Source: Firmicutes bacterium CAG:884 (GTDB lineage: Bacteria; Bacillota_I; Bacilli_A; RF39; UBA660). From it: DNA of 8,797 bases. The stretch is taken from NCBI GenBank assembly GCA_000433875.1, contig HF993302.1, positions 1 through 8,797 of the forward strand. Reading direction: 5' to 3'. Of the stretch, positions 1 through 6,230 are shown piece after piece (position 1 is the stretch's first letter; each line of letters opens with the position of its first letter). The notes below the pieces were generated by a model. It was not told the DNA's origin. It worked only from the letters and a program-made list of their open reading frames with translations, and searched no databases. Both the position numbers and the translations under genes were made by a program.

Positions 1-24
1 GTTCGAATCCCTTCGGGCGCACCA
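1..24 (+). tRNA. tRNA 3' end, probably tRNA-Arg (partial)
   Basis: Only the last base of the T stem, the T loop (TTCGAAT, 2-8), the 3' side of the T stem (9-13), the 3' acceptor strand (CGGGCGC, 14-20), discriminator A21 and an encoded CCA (22-24) are in the window. The acceptor strand implies a 5' end GCGCCCG, which is typical of tRNA-Arg(ACG) in low-GC Gram-positives, and Arg followed by Pro is a familiar order in Bacillus-type tRNA arrays. The anticodon is outside the window, so the Arg assignment is inferred. Confidence 0.8.
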
Positions 25-32
25 TATATAAT

Positions 33-109
33 CGGAAAATAGCACAATTTGGTAGTGCACTACGCTTGGGACGTAGGGGTTGCAGGTTCAAATCCTGTTT
101 TTCCGACCA
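33..109 (+). tRNA. tRNA-Pro (TGG anticodon)
   Basis: A complete cloverleaf can be drawn. Acceptor CGGAAAA (33-39) pairs with TTTTCCG (99-105). The D stem is GCAC (42-45)/GTGC (55-58), and the anticodon stem is CTACG (60-64)/CGTAG (72-76) with the seven-base loop CTTGGGA, giving anticodon TGG (67-69). The T stem is GCAGG/CCTGT around loop TTCAAAT (87-93). Discriminator A106 is followed by an encoded CCA (107-109). It lies 8 bases after the preceding tRNA, so both are probably cut from one precursor, and a terminator follows directly. Confidence 0.97.
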
Positions 110-120
110 TTTAGTTAATT

Positions 121-145
121 ACTCAAGAGAAATCTTGAGTTTTTT
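121..145 (+). terminator. Rho-independent terminator of the tRNA array
   Basis: An 8-bp perfect stem, ACTCAAGA (121-128) with TCTTGAGT (133-140), closes the tetraloop GAAA and is followed by a T run (140-145). It lies 11 bases after the CCA of tRNA-Pro and ends the tRNA transcript. Confidence 0.92.
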
Positions 146-169
146 GTTGAATTTTGCACATCAAAAATA

Positions 170-198
170 TTGTTTATTAACAATTAATATGTTATAAT
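170..198 (+). promoter_or_regulatory. Sigma-A promoter for the parvulin-like gene
   Basis: A -35 TTGTTT (170-175) is separated by exactly 17 bases from a perfect -10 TATAAT (193-198). A TG one base before the -10 (190-191) makes it an extended -10. Predicted start of transcription is about 205, giving a leader of roughly 30 bases. Confidence 0.85.
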
Positions 199-233
199 TT
201 AACTAGATGTTATTACATCTTAGGAGGGTAATT

Positions 234-1268
234 ATGAAAAATGACAATTTAATAGTTAAAAAAAATGAAAACAAAAAAAGTGGTATGAGTAATTTCCTAT
301 CATTTATTTGCGAACCAAAAGTCGTAGGAACATTTCTAGTAGGCTTAGTATTTGGACTTGTGATAATGAGACTATGTTTCCCACAAAGAATCGCTAAGCT
401 AGCAGATGGAACAGAAGTTGTAGTATCATATGATGATAAACAAATAACAGCAGATACTCTATATGAAGATATGAAAGAATTCTTCTCAGTAAACGTATTA
501 CTAAATGATGTAGATATGGGAATATTAGATGCTAAATACGGAAAAACCGATGAAAGAGCTGAATCAGCAGAATATTATACAAAATACTATATCGATATGT
601 ATAAAGACTATTATGGTTACAACGAAGAAGACGCTATAAAAGCCTTAGGATTTGAAACAAGAGATGAAGTATATGAATACTTTGAACTAGACTATTTAAG
701 ACATAAATATTATGATGAATATCTAAAAAAACAAATCACTGAAGACACAATAAAGAAATACTATAAAAATAATGTATATGGTGACTATAATACAAAACAT
801 ATGCTAGTAAAAGTTGCAAGTGATGCAACAAGTAAAGAGAAAAAAGCCGCTAAAAAATTAGCAGAAGAAATTATAAAAAAACTAAAAAGCGGTAAATCTT
901 GGGATGAAGTAGCAACTGAATATAAAGATAAAATAACAGTTGAAGATTTAGGTGTTAAAACATTCAAAGATAGCATTGATTCAGCATATGTTAAAGAAGC
1001 ATTAGCATTAAAAGTAAATACATATTCTAAAAAACCAGTTTTAGGGACATATGGTTATCATATAATCTATAAAGTTGCGCAAGAAGATAAAAAACCATTA
1101 GAAGAAATTAGAAGTGATGTTATTGAACTTGTAAAAAAAGATATGGAAGCAAAAGACCCTAAACTATTCTATAAGGTACTTGTTAACTTGAGAAATGAAG
1201 CTAACCTAAAGATTTATGACACAAGATTAAGCGATGCATATAAACATTTAGTAGCATCCTATAAATAA
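234..1268 (+). CDS. Membrane-anchored parvulin-type peptidyl-prolyl isomerase (PrsA/SurA-like foldase)
   Basis: A 344-residue protein predicted to help fold proteins outside the membrane by prolyl cis-trans isomerisation. A charged cytoplasmic tail (1-28) is followed by one hydrophobic segment (about 29-48) and a helical, Tyr/Lys/Glu-rich region (70-180) like the SurA/PrsA chaperone part. A divergent parvulin (PpiC) domain (about 187-283) begins with KHMLV, where the family usually has (R/K)HILV, and ends with GYHIIYKV. A helical tail follows. There is no lipobox: the Cys after the hydrophobic segment is preceded by Leu, so unlike PrsA this looks anchored by a transmembrane helix. The ATG at 234 was chosen because AGGAGG (222-227) sits six bases upstream; an in-frame ATG at 207 lies at the predicted transcription start. 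Catalytic competence is uncertain because the parvulin core is divergent; it may act mainly as a chaperone. Confidence 0.85.
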   Translation: MKNDNLIVKKNENKKSGMSNFLSFICEPKVVGTFLVGLVFGLVIMRLCFPQRIAKLADGTEVVVSYDDKQITADTLYEDMKEFFSVNVLLNDVDMGILDAKYGKTDERAESAEYYTKYYIDMYKDYYGYNEEDAIKALGFETRDEVYEYFELDYLRHKYYDEYLKKQITEDTIKKYYKNNVYGDYNTKHMLVKVASDATSKEKKAAKKLAEEIIKKLKSGKSWDEVATEYKDKITVEDLGVKTFKDSIDSAYVKEALALKVNTYSKKPVLGTYGYHIIYKVAQEDKKPLEEIRSDVIELVKKDMEAKDPKLFYKVLVNLRNEANLKIYDTRLSDAYKHLVASYK

Positions 1269-1293
1269 AAAACGATTATTCATCGTTTTTTTT
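1267..1293. terminator. Bidirectional terminator between the parvulin-like and slipin genes
   Basis: A run of A then CGAT (1267-1276) pairs with ATCG then a run of T (1282-1291) around the loop TATTC. T runs follow the stem on both strands, so one hairpin can serve both convergent genes. It overlaps the last two bases of the plus-strand stop codon and contains the slipin stop codon (1276-1278). Confidence 0.85.
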
Positions 1294-2025
1294 GATATTA
1301 CTTATACCTTTAAAAGCTTCTAAAACCTCAATTGGTAAAGCAAACATTATAGTATTTGATTGATCACTAGAAACATCATTTATAGTTTCTAAAGTTCTCA
1401 AATGTAATGCACCAGGTGTTGAACTAAGAACCTTAGCCGCTTTTGCAAGATTCTCGGCAGCCTCGGCCTCACCCTCAGCCTTTGTAATAACTGCTTGTTT
1501 CTCTCTTTCAGCTTCCGCAGCTCTTGCAATAACTCTCTTCATCTCTTCTGGAAGAGACACATCTTTAAGCTCAACATTTTCAACCTTTATTCCCCAAGGA
1601 TCAGTTGCTTCATCAACTATCTTTTGAATAGTATCAGATATTTTTTCTCTCTCAGTTAAAAGCTCATCTAAAGTAACAGTACCAACAGTATTTCTCATTG
1701 TTGTTTGAGCAAGTTGACCAACTGCATAATTAAAGTTTTCAACCTCTAATACAGCCTTAGCAGCATCAAATATCTTATAATAAACAACTGCATTTATACC
1801 AATTGAAACATTATCCTTTGTAATAGCCTCTTGATTAGGAACATCAACAACTTTAGTTCTTATATCTATTTTCTTATAAGAATTAATTATCGGAAAAACA
1901 AGATTAAGACCAGGTTTCATAATTTTTGAATACTTCCCTAAAGTGAATTTTATACCACGTTCATACTCGTTAATTTGTCTCAAAGATGCCAGTATAAATA
2001 CTAAAATAATAGCTAAAAAAATCAT
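1276..2025 (-). CDS. Slipin (stomatin-like SPFH/band 7 protein)
   Basis: A 249-residue membrane scaffold of the SPFH family; bacterial slipins form oligomers at the membrane and are linked to microdomain organisation and membrane protein quality control. An N-terminal hydrophobic anchor (1-14) is followed by the signature IxExERGIxFTLGK (about 18-31), with KPGLNLVFPI (37-46), an SPFH domain to about residue 165, an Ala/Glu/Lys-rich coiled coil (about 160-200) containing AEAEREK and KAEGEAEAA, and a C-terminal NTIMFALPIE patch (224-233) typical of slipins. Length is normal for short slipins. Start is supported by AAAGGAGG (2043-2036 on the minus strand), 10 bases upstream. The nfeD gene often found beside slipins is absent here. 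The exact role in this organism is unknown. Confidence 0.92.
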   Translation of the reverse strand: MIFLAIILVFILASLRQINEYERGIKFTLGKYSKIMKPGLNLVFPIINSYKKIDIRTKVVDVPNQEAITKDNVSIGINAVVYYKIFDAAKAVLEVENFNYAVGQLAQTTMRNTVGTVTLDELLTEREKISDTIQKIVDEATDPWGIKVENVELKDVSLPEEMKRVIARAAEAEREKQAVITKAEGEAEAAENLAKAAKVLSSTPGALHLRTLETINDVSSDQSNTIMFALPIEVLEAFKGISNIKKNDE

Positions 2026-2048
2026 TTACTTTCTTCCTCCTTTGTCTT

Positions 2049-2057
2049 ATTATAGCA
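2049..2057 (-). promoter_or_regulatory. Extended -10 promoter for the slipin gene
   Basis: Read on the minus strand, TGCTATAAT is a perfect extended -10 element. No good -35 is seen at 17 bases (only an A/T tract at 2071-2080), as is tolerated with an extended -10. The predicted leader is under 20 bases and begins next to the ribosome binding site. Confidence 0.65.
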
Positions 2058-2086
2058 CACAATAAAATAATTTTTTTAAAAATATA

Positions 2087-2115
2087 TTCCTTTTGAACTA
2101 TTTTTGTGATATACT
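2087..2115 (+). promoter_or_regulatory. Probable promoter of the dacA-cdaR operon
   Basis: An extended -10 TGATATACT (2107-2115) has a poor -35 candidate TTCCTT (2087-2092) at 17 bases. A better-looking TTGAAC (2093-2098) is too close (11 bases) to work with this -10. The element is back to back with the slipin promoter within a 115-base divergent region. Confidence 0.55.
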
Positions 2116-2140
2116 TTTAAAGTAGGAAGGGATTGAATAT

Positions 2141-2953
2141 ATGACTATTGATCAAATATTTTCGTTTTTAAGAAACTTGCTAGACACATTAGTTGTTTGG
2201 TTATCTATATATTTTGTTTTAAAAAGCTTAAGAAAAAATGTAAAAATGATACTTTTATTTAAAGGAATACTTATTGTAGTACTTTTAAAACTATTAAGTG
2301 ACTTTTTAGGCTTACCAACAATTGGATATTTATTAAACTATGTAATAATGTGGGGTCCTCTAGCTCTAATTATTATCTTCCAACCGGAAATAAGAAACGT
2401 TCTTGAACAATTAGGAAGAAGTCAATTACTAGGCCGCCATAAAATCCTTACAGTTGATGAAAGAGAAAAACTTGTTTATGAAGTCGTAAGCGCAGCTGAA
2501 ACATTAAGAAAAAATCGAATCGGAGCCTTAATGGTCTTTGAAAGAGATAATAGTTTAAGTGAATACATTGAAAAATCACATAAAATATATGCTGACATAT
2601 CTAGTGAATTATTAGTTACATTGTTTTTTCCAAATAATCCACTTCACGATGGCGGAGTAATCATACAAGGCGATAAAATATCTTGTGCCGGAGCCGTATT
2701 CCCAACAAGTGATAACATAAAAGTAAGTAAAAGACTTGGAACAAGACATAGAGCAGCCCTAGGAATAGCTGAAGAAACAGACTGTATATCATTAGTAGTA
2801 TCTGAAGAAACAGGAAGACTATCACTTGCCTATGGCGGTGAATTGCACTATAATTTAACCCTAGATGAAGTTAAAATGATGTTACTAGAAGAATTAAGAC
2901 CTAAAAAATCATTATTTGTTGAGGAGGATGATACTGATGAAGAAAATAATTAG
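2141..2953 (+). CDS. dacA: Membrane diadenylate cyclase (CdaA/DacA type)
   Basis: Makes the second messenger cyclic di-AMP from two ATP; in related bacteria this controls potassium and osmolyte transport and cell-wall homeostasis. Three N-terminal transmembrane helices (about 15-30, 36-53 and 61-80) are followed by a short linker and the DisA_N cyclase domain (about 100-245). Active-site motifs are HDGG at 169-172 (the family norm is DGA; here the third residue is Gly) and GTRHRAA at 200-206 with RHR at 202-204. NNPLHD (165-170), SEETG (221-225) and the 270-residue length match CdaA. The C-terminus is acidic (EEDDTDEENN). Ribosome binding site AGGAAGG (2124-2130) lies 10 bases before the ATG. 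The stop is TAG and the last 17 bases overlap cdaR, so the two are very probably co-translated. Identity is secure; the effect of the DGG variant is unknown. Confidence 0.96.
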   Translation: MTIDQIFSFLRNLLDTLVVWLSIYFVLKSLRKNVKMILLFKGILIVVLLKLLSDFLGLPTIGYLLNYVIMWGPLALIIIFQPEIRNVLEQLGRSQLLGRHKILTVDEREKLVYEVVSAAETLRKNRIGALMVFERDNSLSEYIEKSHKIYADISSELLVTLFFPNNPLHDGGVIIQGDKISCAGAVFPTSDNIKVSKRLGTRHRAALGIAEETDCISLVVSEETGRLSLAYGGELHYNLTLDEVKMMLLEELRPKKSLFVEEDDTDEENN

Positions 2954-4268
2954 TTCCATTCTTAACTTTTTTGATAAGATTTTAGTTGTACCAATGACTA
3001 AATTAGTTTATAGACTAAGAAACCTATTCAGTAGCTCTAATTGGCGCTTTGAAGCATGGCTATCAAAAAGTAATACACTTTTGTATATATCTTTAGTAGT
3101 AGCCATAATTTTATCAGTTGCTGTTAATCAAAAATTACTCGTATACTCAGAAAACAACGCAATCGTATTGCACGATCAACCGGTTGAAGTAAAATACAAC
3201 GAAGAAGCCTATGTAGTAGAAGGGTTACCATCAACAGTTGAAGTAACACTAATAGGAAATAGTTCTAATTTATATTGGGCTAAACAATCAAATACCCATA
3301 AAATAACAATTAATTTAAACGATTTAAAACCAGGACAACATAAAGTAGACGTTATATATGAAAACGTTTTAAAAAATATCGATTATAGTGTTAACCCATC
3401 AACAGTTACAGTATGGATCTACCCTAAAGTTTCTGCAACAAAATCATTAACATATGATCTATTACATATAGATACACAAGACAAGAGATTAAATATCGAT
3501 AGCGTTACTTTAGATGCTGATCAAGTTGTTGTAAAAGGATCAGAAGAACAAATAAATAAAGTAGCAAACGTAAAAGCATTAATAGATGTTAATAATTTTG
3601 ACTCACAAACAATCGGTGAAGTTGTAATAAATAACGTACCACTTAAAGCATATGACGCAAACGGAAACGTTGTTGACGTTGAAATCGTTCCAGGAAAAGT
3701 AAATGCTAACATTGAAATATCATCACCAAGTAAAGAATTACCAATTAAGATTGTACCAATCGGTAATCCAACATTCGGAAAAGCAATAAGCGCAATTGAA
3801 ACAAGTATTACTAAAGTCGTAGTATATGGAAGTGCTGAAGCTCTTGCAGATCTAGAATATATACCTGTTGAAATCGATGTTTCTAACTTAAGTGCTAGCA
3901 TTGATAAAAAAATGGAAATCGTAAAACCAGCCGGTGTTAACTCATTAAGTGTTAATAACATAACAATCAAAATAACAATCGCTAATTCTTCAAACCGTGA
4001 TGTTGAAAAAGTTCCAGTAAACGCACGTAATGTCGGAGATGGCCTTGCAGTAAATATAACACCAAGTGCATTCATTACCGTTGCTGTATCAGGTGTTGAA
4101 GATGTAATTAATAAACTTGAAGCATCAGATATAACGGCATACGTTGATTGTAACGGATTAAAAGAAGGCGAATATGATCTTGATGTTAAAGTTGAAGGTG
4201 GCGACTTAAAAGCAAGTTATACACCAAAAACACTAAAAGTAAAAGTTACCATTAGTGCTAAAAAATAA
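2937..4268 (+). CDS. cdaR: CdaA regulatory protein CdaR (YbbR-domain protein)
   Basis: A 443-residue membrane protein that in Bacillus and Listeria binds and modulates the cyclase CdaA from the outer face of the membrane. A ~47-residue amphipathic/basic N-terminal stretch precedes one transmembrane helix (about 48-64). Four YbbR-like beta-rich repeats follow (about 81-163, 170-260, 268-348 and 357-440), recognisable by repeated patterns such as VVVKGSEEQINKV / VVVYGSAEALADL / VAVSGVEDVINKL, each followed by a xxIDV-like strand. Start: ATG at 2937 has GAGGAGG (2921-2927) nine bases upstream; ATG 2928 is too close to it. The gene overlaps dacA by 17 bases and is followed by a terminator, so the operon has two genes and lacks the glmM usually found third. 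The N-terminal extension before the membrane helix seems longer than in Bacillus CdaR. Confidence 0.93.
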   Translation: MKKIISSILNFFDKILVVPMTKLVYRLRNLFSSSNWRFEAWLSKSNTLLYISLVVAIILSVAVNQKLLVYSENNAIVLHDQPVEVKYNEEAYVVEGLPSTVEVTLIGNSSNLYWAKQSNTHKITINLNDLKPGQHKVDVIYENVLKNIDYSVNPSTVTVWIYPKVSATKSLTYDLLHIDTQDKRLNIDSVTLDADQVVVKGSEEQINKVANVKALIDVNNFDSQTIGEVVINNVPLKAYDANGNVVDVEIVPGKVNANIEISSPSKELPIKIVPIGNPTFGKAISAIETSITKVVVYGSAEALADLEYIPVEIDVSNLSASIDKKMEIVKPAGVNSLSVNNITIKITIANSSNRDVEKVPVNARNVGDGLAVNITPSAFITVAVSGVEDVINKLEASDITAYVDCNGLKEGEYDLDVKVEGGDLKASYTPKTLKVKVTISAKK

Positions 4269-4296
4269 AATTCTACAAATGTAGAATTTTTTTTTA
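4267..4296. terminator. Bidirectional terminator between cdaR and the DUF378 gene
   Basis: A 10-bp stem, AAAATTCTAC (4267-4276) with GTAGAATTTT (4281-4290), closes the loop AAAT and is followed by T's to 4295. The stem starts inside the cdaR stop codon, and the stop of the minus-strand gene (4294-4296) sits in the opposite A/T tract. On the minus strand the stem is also followed by a T-rich run. Confidence 0.88.
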
Positions 4297-4491
4297 TACT
4301 TCGAATTTATAAAAATAAATTCCTATATTAATTAGCCCACAAATACCAACAACAGAGTAGACTATTTTAGTTAATGTTGTATTAACCCCAAATAAAGCCT
4401 CAACAAGATTAAAATTGAATAAACCAATCAAACCCCAGTTTAAAGCTCCTATAATTGTAAAAGCTAATACTATCTTTTGAAATGTTTTCAT
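4294..4491 (-). CDS. Small DUF378 membrane protein
   Basis: A 65-residue protein with two predicted transmembrane helices (about 5-24 and 41-61) and the DUF378 signature IGALNWGLIGLF (14-25), followed by FNLVEALFG and a second-helix IVYSVVGICGL. DUF378 proteins are common small bacterial membrane proteins of unknown function. The ATG at 4491 is chosen because AAAGGAG (4502-4496, minus) lies four bases upstream; an in-frame ATG 48 bases further out (4539) would add an unconserved polar head and has no ribosome binding site. It stands alone on its strand, convergent with cdaR and divergent from the lipoprotein gene, so context does not suggest a job. Confidence 0.9.
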   Translation of the reverse strand: MKTFQKIVLAFTIIGALNWGLIGLFNFNLVEALFGVNTTLTKIVYSVVGICGLINIGIYFYKFEV

Positions 4492-4522
4492 AAATCTCCT
4501 TTCAGTTATATTTTGGCAAAAT

Positions 4523-4550
4523 ATTCTATTATTATTCATAAGGATATAAA
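4523..4550 (-). promoter_or_regulatory. Possible promoter of the DUF378 gene
   Basis: On the minus strand TTTATA (4550-4545) and TAGAAT (4528-4523) are 16 bases apart, which would give a leader of about 25 bases. The match is modest in an A/T-rich region. A nearer TATAAC (4510-4505) would start transcription inside the ribosome binding site. Confidence 0.35.
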
Positions 4551-4563
4551 TAACTCATATAAT
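4535..4563 (+). promoter_or_regulatory. Promoter of the LolA-like lipoprotein gene
   Basis: TTCATA (4535-4540), 17 bases, then a perfect TATAAT (4558-4563). The predicted transcription start near 4570 leaves a leader of about 17 bases. It overlaps the candidate promoter of the divergent DUF378 gene. Confidence 0.7.
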
Positions 4564-4586
4564 TTAATGAATACTTGAGGTGAAAG

Positions 4587-5552
4587 ATGAAAAAAATATT
4601 AATTTTATTATGTTGTGTGTTTTTAGTTGCCTGTTCTAAATCTTCAAATGCATTAAAAGATATATCTAAAAATATTAATAATTCAAACGGATATTATTTA
4701 GACGGCACATTAGAAGTAATGAATGGAGATGATTCTTCGTTCTATAATGTTAAAGTATCATTTAAAAAAGATAATCTATTTAAAGTAAGTTTAACAAATC
4801 AAGTAAATAATCACGAACAAATTATTCTAAGAAATAATGATGGCGTTTATGTATTAACACCATCAATTGGAAAAAGTTTTAAATTTCAAAGTGATTGGCC
4901 ATATAATAATTCCCAGGTTTATTTACTGCAAACACTACTAAAAGATATAAATAATGGCGAATATACATATAAAGAAACAAACGAAGGATATACATTTACA
5001 ACAAATGTAACATATTCAAATGATAAAAATCTTATAAAACAAGATATCAACTTTGGGAAAAATTATTTAATTAAATCAGTTTATGTATATGATAAAAATG
5101 AATCGATTAAAATGAAAATGGTTTTTAACAATGTTGATATGAATAAAAATTATGATACAAACTATTTCACATTAGAAGAAAATATGAAAGATGCTAAAAA
5201 AGATAATGAAGTAGCAAGTTTAAAAGATGTAGTCTATCCAATGTATGTACCAAGTGATACATATCTAACAAACAAAGAAACAATCGATACAAATAATGGG
5301 AAAAGAATAATTCTAACATTTACAGGAAGTAAACCATTTACCTTTGTACAAGAAAATGTCACTCTAACAGACGTTACACTATTAATAGATGGTGAATTTG
5401 TATTATTAAATGATGTACTAGGAAATGTAACAGCAAATGAAGTATCTTGGATAAGTAATGGTGTTGAATACTATATAACAAGTGACGCTTTATCACAAAA
5501 TGAAATGATTGAAATTGCAAAATCAGTAGGTTTACTAGCTGTTTCTAAATAA
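4587..5552 (+). CDS. Lipoprotein with LolA-like and DUF4367-like regions
   Basis: A 321-residue predicted lipoprotein held on the outer face of the cytoplasmic membrane. The signal peptide has a lipobox L13-V14-A15-C16, then a Ser/Asn-rich linker. Residues about 35-200 resemble the LolA/LolB-like fold of Gram-positive lipoproteins (COG2834 type): alternating strands, then FQSDWPYNNSQVYLLQTLLKDI (100-121), a stretch I recognise from Firmicutes members. Residues about 216-317 resemble DUF4367, ending in NGVEYYITSDALSQNEMIEIAKSV (291-314), a pattern also seen at the end of anti-sigma-linked and sporulation-associated lipoproteins. LolA carries lipoproteins across the periplasm in Gram-negatives; a single-membrane cell would use this fold differently, and the substrate is unknown. 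Start is set by GAGGTGA (4577-4583) and the signal peptide. No terminator is visible after it, so transcription may run into the next gene. The domain calls come from memory of the families. Confidence 0.75.
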   Translation: MKKILILLCCVFLVACSKSSNALKDISKNINNSNGYYLDGTLEVMNGDDSSFYNVKVSFKKDNLFKVSLTNQVNNHEQIILRNNDGVYVLTPSIGKSFKFQSDWPYNNSQVYLLQTLLKDINNGEYTYKETNEGYTFTTNVTYSNDKNLIKQDINFGKNYLIKSVYVYDKNESIKMKMVFNNVDMNKNYDTNYFTLEENMKDAKKDNEVASLKDVVYPMYVPSDTYLTNKETIDTNNGKRIILTFTGSKPFTFVQENVTLTDVTLLIDGEFVLLNDVLGNVTANEVSWISNGVEYYITSDALSQNEMIEIAKSVGLLAVSK

Positions 5553-5567
5553 TATTTTAAAAAAAAC

Positions 5568-5596
5568 TTGTTTCTTCTTATAATTTATTATATAAT
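5568..5596 (+). promoter_or_regulatory. Promoter of the unidentified membrane-anchored protein gene
   Basis: TTGTTT (5568-5573), exactly 17 bases, then TATAAT (5591-5596). A second TATAAT at 5579-5584 has no matching -35. Transcription should start near 5603, directly before the ribosome binding site GGGTGA (5604-5609). Confidence 0.8.
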
Positions 5597-5615
5597 TGTT
5601 CTTGGGTGAACAAAA

Positions 5616-6182
5616 ATGAAAAAAGGAAACAAGAATCGTCGCAACGTACCAAAAAAAATAAATTATGATAATGATAATCAATTAATATCATTATTTAAAA
5701 TAATAGGAGTATTAGTTATCATCTTCGGATTATTCTATGGTTTAACAGTATGGAGAACTATGGATAAAACTAAAAATGATGATAAAGAAAAAGAAACAGA
5801 AATACAATACGATGAAATATTGATAGGAACAATAATGAATCAAACAGCAAACGAATATTATGTATTAGTTACAGATTTAAATGCGGATGACTATTCAAAG
5901 TATAAAACGTATGTAAGTGATTTTGAAAACAATACAAAATTAAGAATATATACATCTGACAGTAAAAATATATTTAATCACTCTTATATAAGTGATACAA
6001 CTAATGCATCAAAATACGTTAATAAAACATCAATTAAAGGTATTACATTCAGCGATGATTGCCTAGTACACGTTAAAAAAGTAAAAAATAAAAAAGGAAA
6101 TAGAGAAAATAAGATAATTGATGTATTTGTAGGCGATGAAAAAATATTAGAGCAATTAGGTAAAATAGTAAAGGCTGATTAG
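5616..6182 (+). CDS. Single-pass membrane protein of unknown function, possible thioredoxin-like outer domain
   Basis: I do not recognise this 188-residue protein. A basic N-terminus (KKGNKNRRNVPKK) precedes one transmembrane helix (about 25-46), so the C-terminal part should face outward. After a charged linker (50-65) there is a compact mixed alpha/beta region: strand EYYVLVTD (80-87), a helix, strand KLRIYTSD (108-115), a loop, then strand CLVHVKKVKN (149-158) and strand/helix IIDVFVGDEKILEQL (167-181). This order resembles a thioredoxin fold as seen in some Firmicutes membrane proteins, but the only cysteine (C149) is not in a CxxC motif, so a redox role is unlikely if the fold is right. 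Start ATG has GGGTGA six bases upstream. The stop is TAG and lies inside the loop of the terminator. It may share readthrough transcription from the lipoprotein gene. Confidence 0.8.
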   Translation: MKKGNKNRRNVPKKINYDNDNQLISLFKIIGVLVIIFGLFYGLTVWRTMDKTKNDDKEKETEIQYDEILIGTIMNQTANEYYVLVTDLNADDYSKYKTYVSDFENNTKLRIYTSDSKNIFNHSYISDTTNASKYVNKTSIKGITFSDDCLVHVKKVKNKKGNRENKIIDVFVGDEKILEQLGKIVKAD

Positions 6183-6196
6183 TCTTTACTTTTTTT
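6167..6196 (+). terminator. Terminator overlapping the end of the unidentified gene
   Basis: AGTAAAGGCT (6167-6176) pairs with AGTCTTTACT (6181-6190), ten pairs including one G-U, around the loop GATT, followed by T's (6190-6196). The stop codon TAG (6180-6182) lies in the loop and right arm, so the terminator stem is built partly from coding sequence. Confidence 0.85.
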
Positions 6197-6213
6197 GTAA
6201 TCAAATGTATAAT
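6185..6213 (+). promoter_or_regulatory. Probable promoter of the S41 protease gene
   Basis: A perfect -10 TATAAT (6208-6213) lies 17 bases after TTTACT (6185-6190), which is the right arm of the preceding terminator hairpin. Predicted transcription start is about 6220, next to the ribosome binding site GGTGA (6221-6225). Confidence 0.6.
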
Positions 6214-6230
6214 TTATATAGGTGATAAAA

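Noticed and set aside
207..233. Upstream in-frame ATG extending the parvulin-like protein by nine residues
   Set aside because: It lies at the predicted transcription start and has no ribosome binding site, whereas ATG 234 has AGGAGG six bases upstream.
785..976. 63-codon minus-strand frame within the parvulin-like gene
   Set aside because: Antisense shadow of the Lys/Ala-rich parvulin region, with no start signals.
2026..2140. c-di-AMP riboswitch or other long regulatory leader before dacA
   Set aside because: The divergent region is only 115 bases, carries promoters for both strands, and the predicted dacA leader is about 20 bases.
2916..2936. Upstream TTG (2916) or ATG (2928) starts for cdaR
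   Set aside because: The GAGGAGG site at 2921-2927 would lie inside or against these starts; it is correctly spaced for ATG 2937.
3521..4075. 184-codon open frame on the minus strand inside cdaR
   Set aside because: It lies wholly antisense to a well-supported gene, has no ribosome binding site or promoter that I can see, and its Ile/Thr/Ser/Leu-rich composition is what reverse reading of an AT-rich gene gives.
4492..4539. Longer N-terminus for the DUF378 protein
   Set aside because: The extra 16 residues are polar and outside the conserved domain, and the ribosome binding site AAAGGAG sits inside that stretch, before the ATG at 4491.
6222..6230. GTG start for the S41 protease
   Set aside because: The GTG is part of the ribosome binding site GGTGA that serves ATG 6231.
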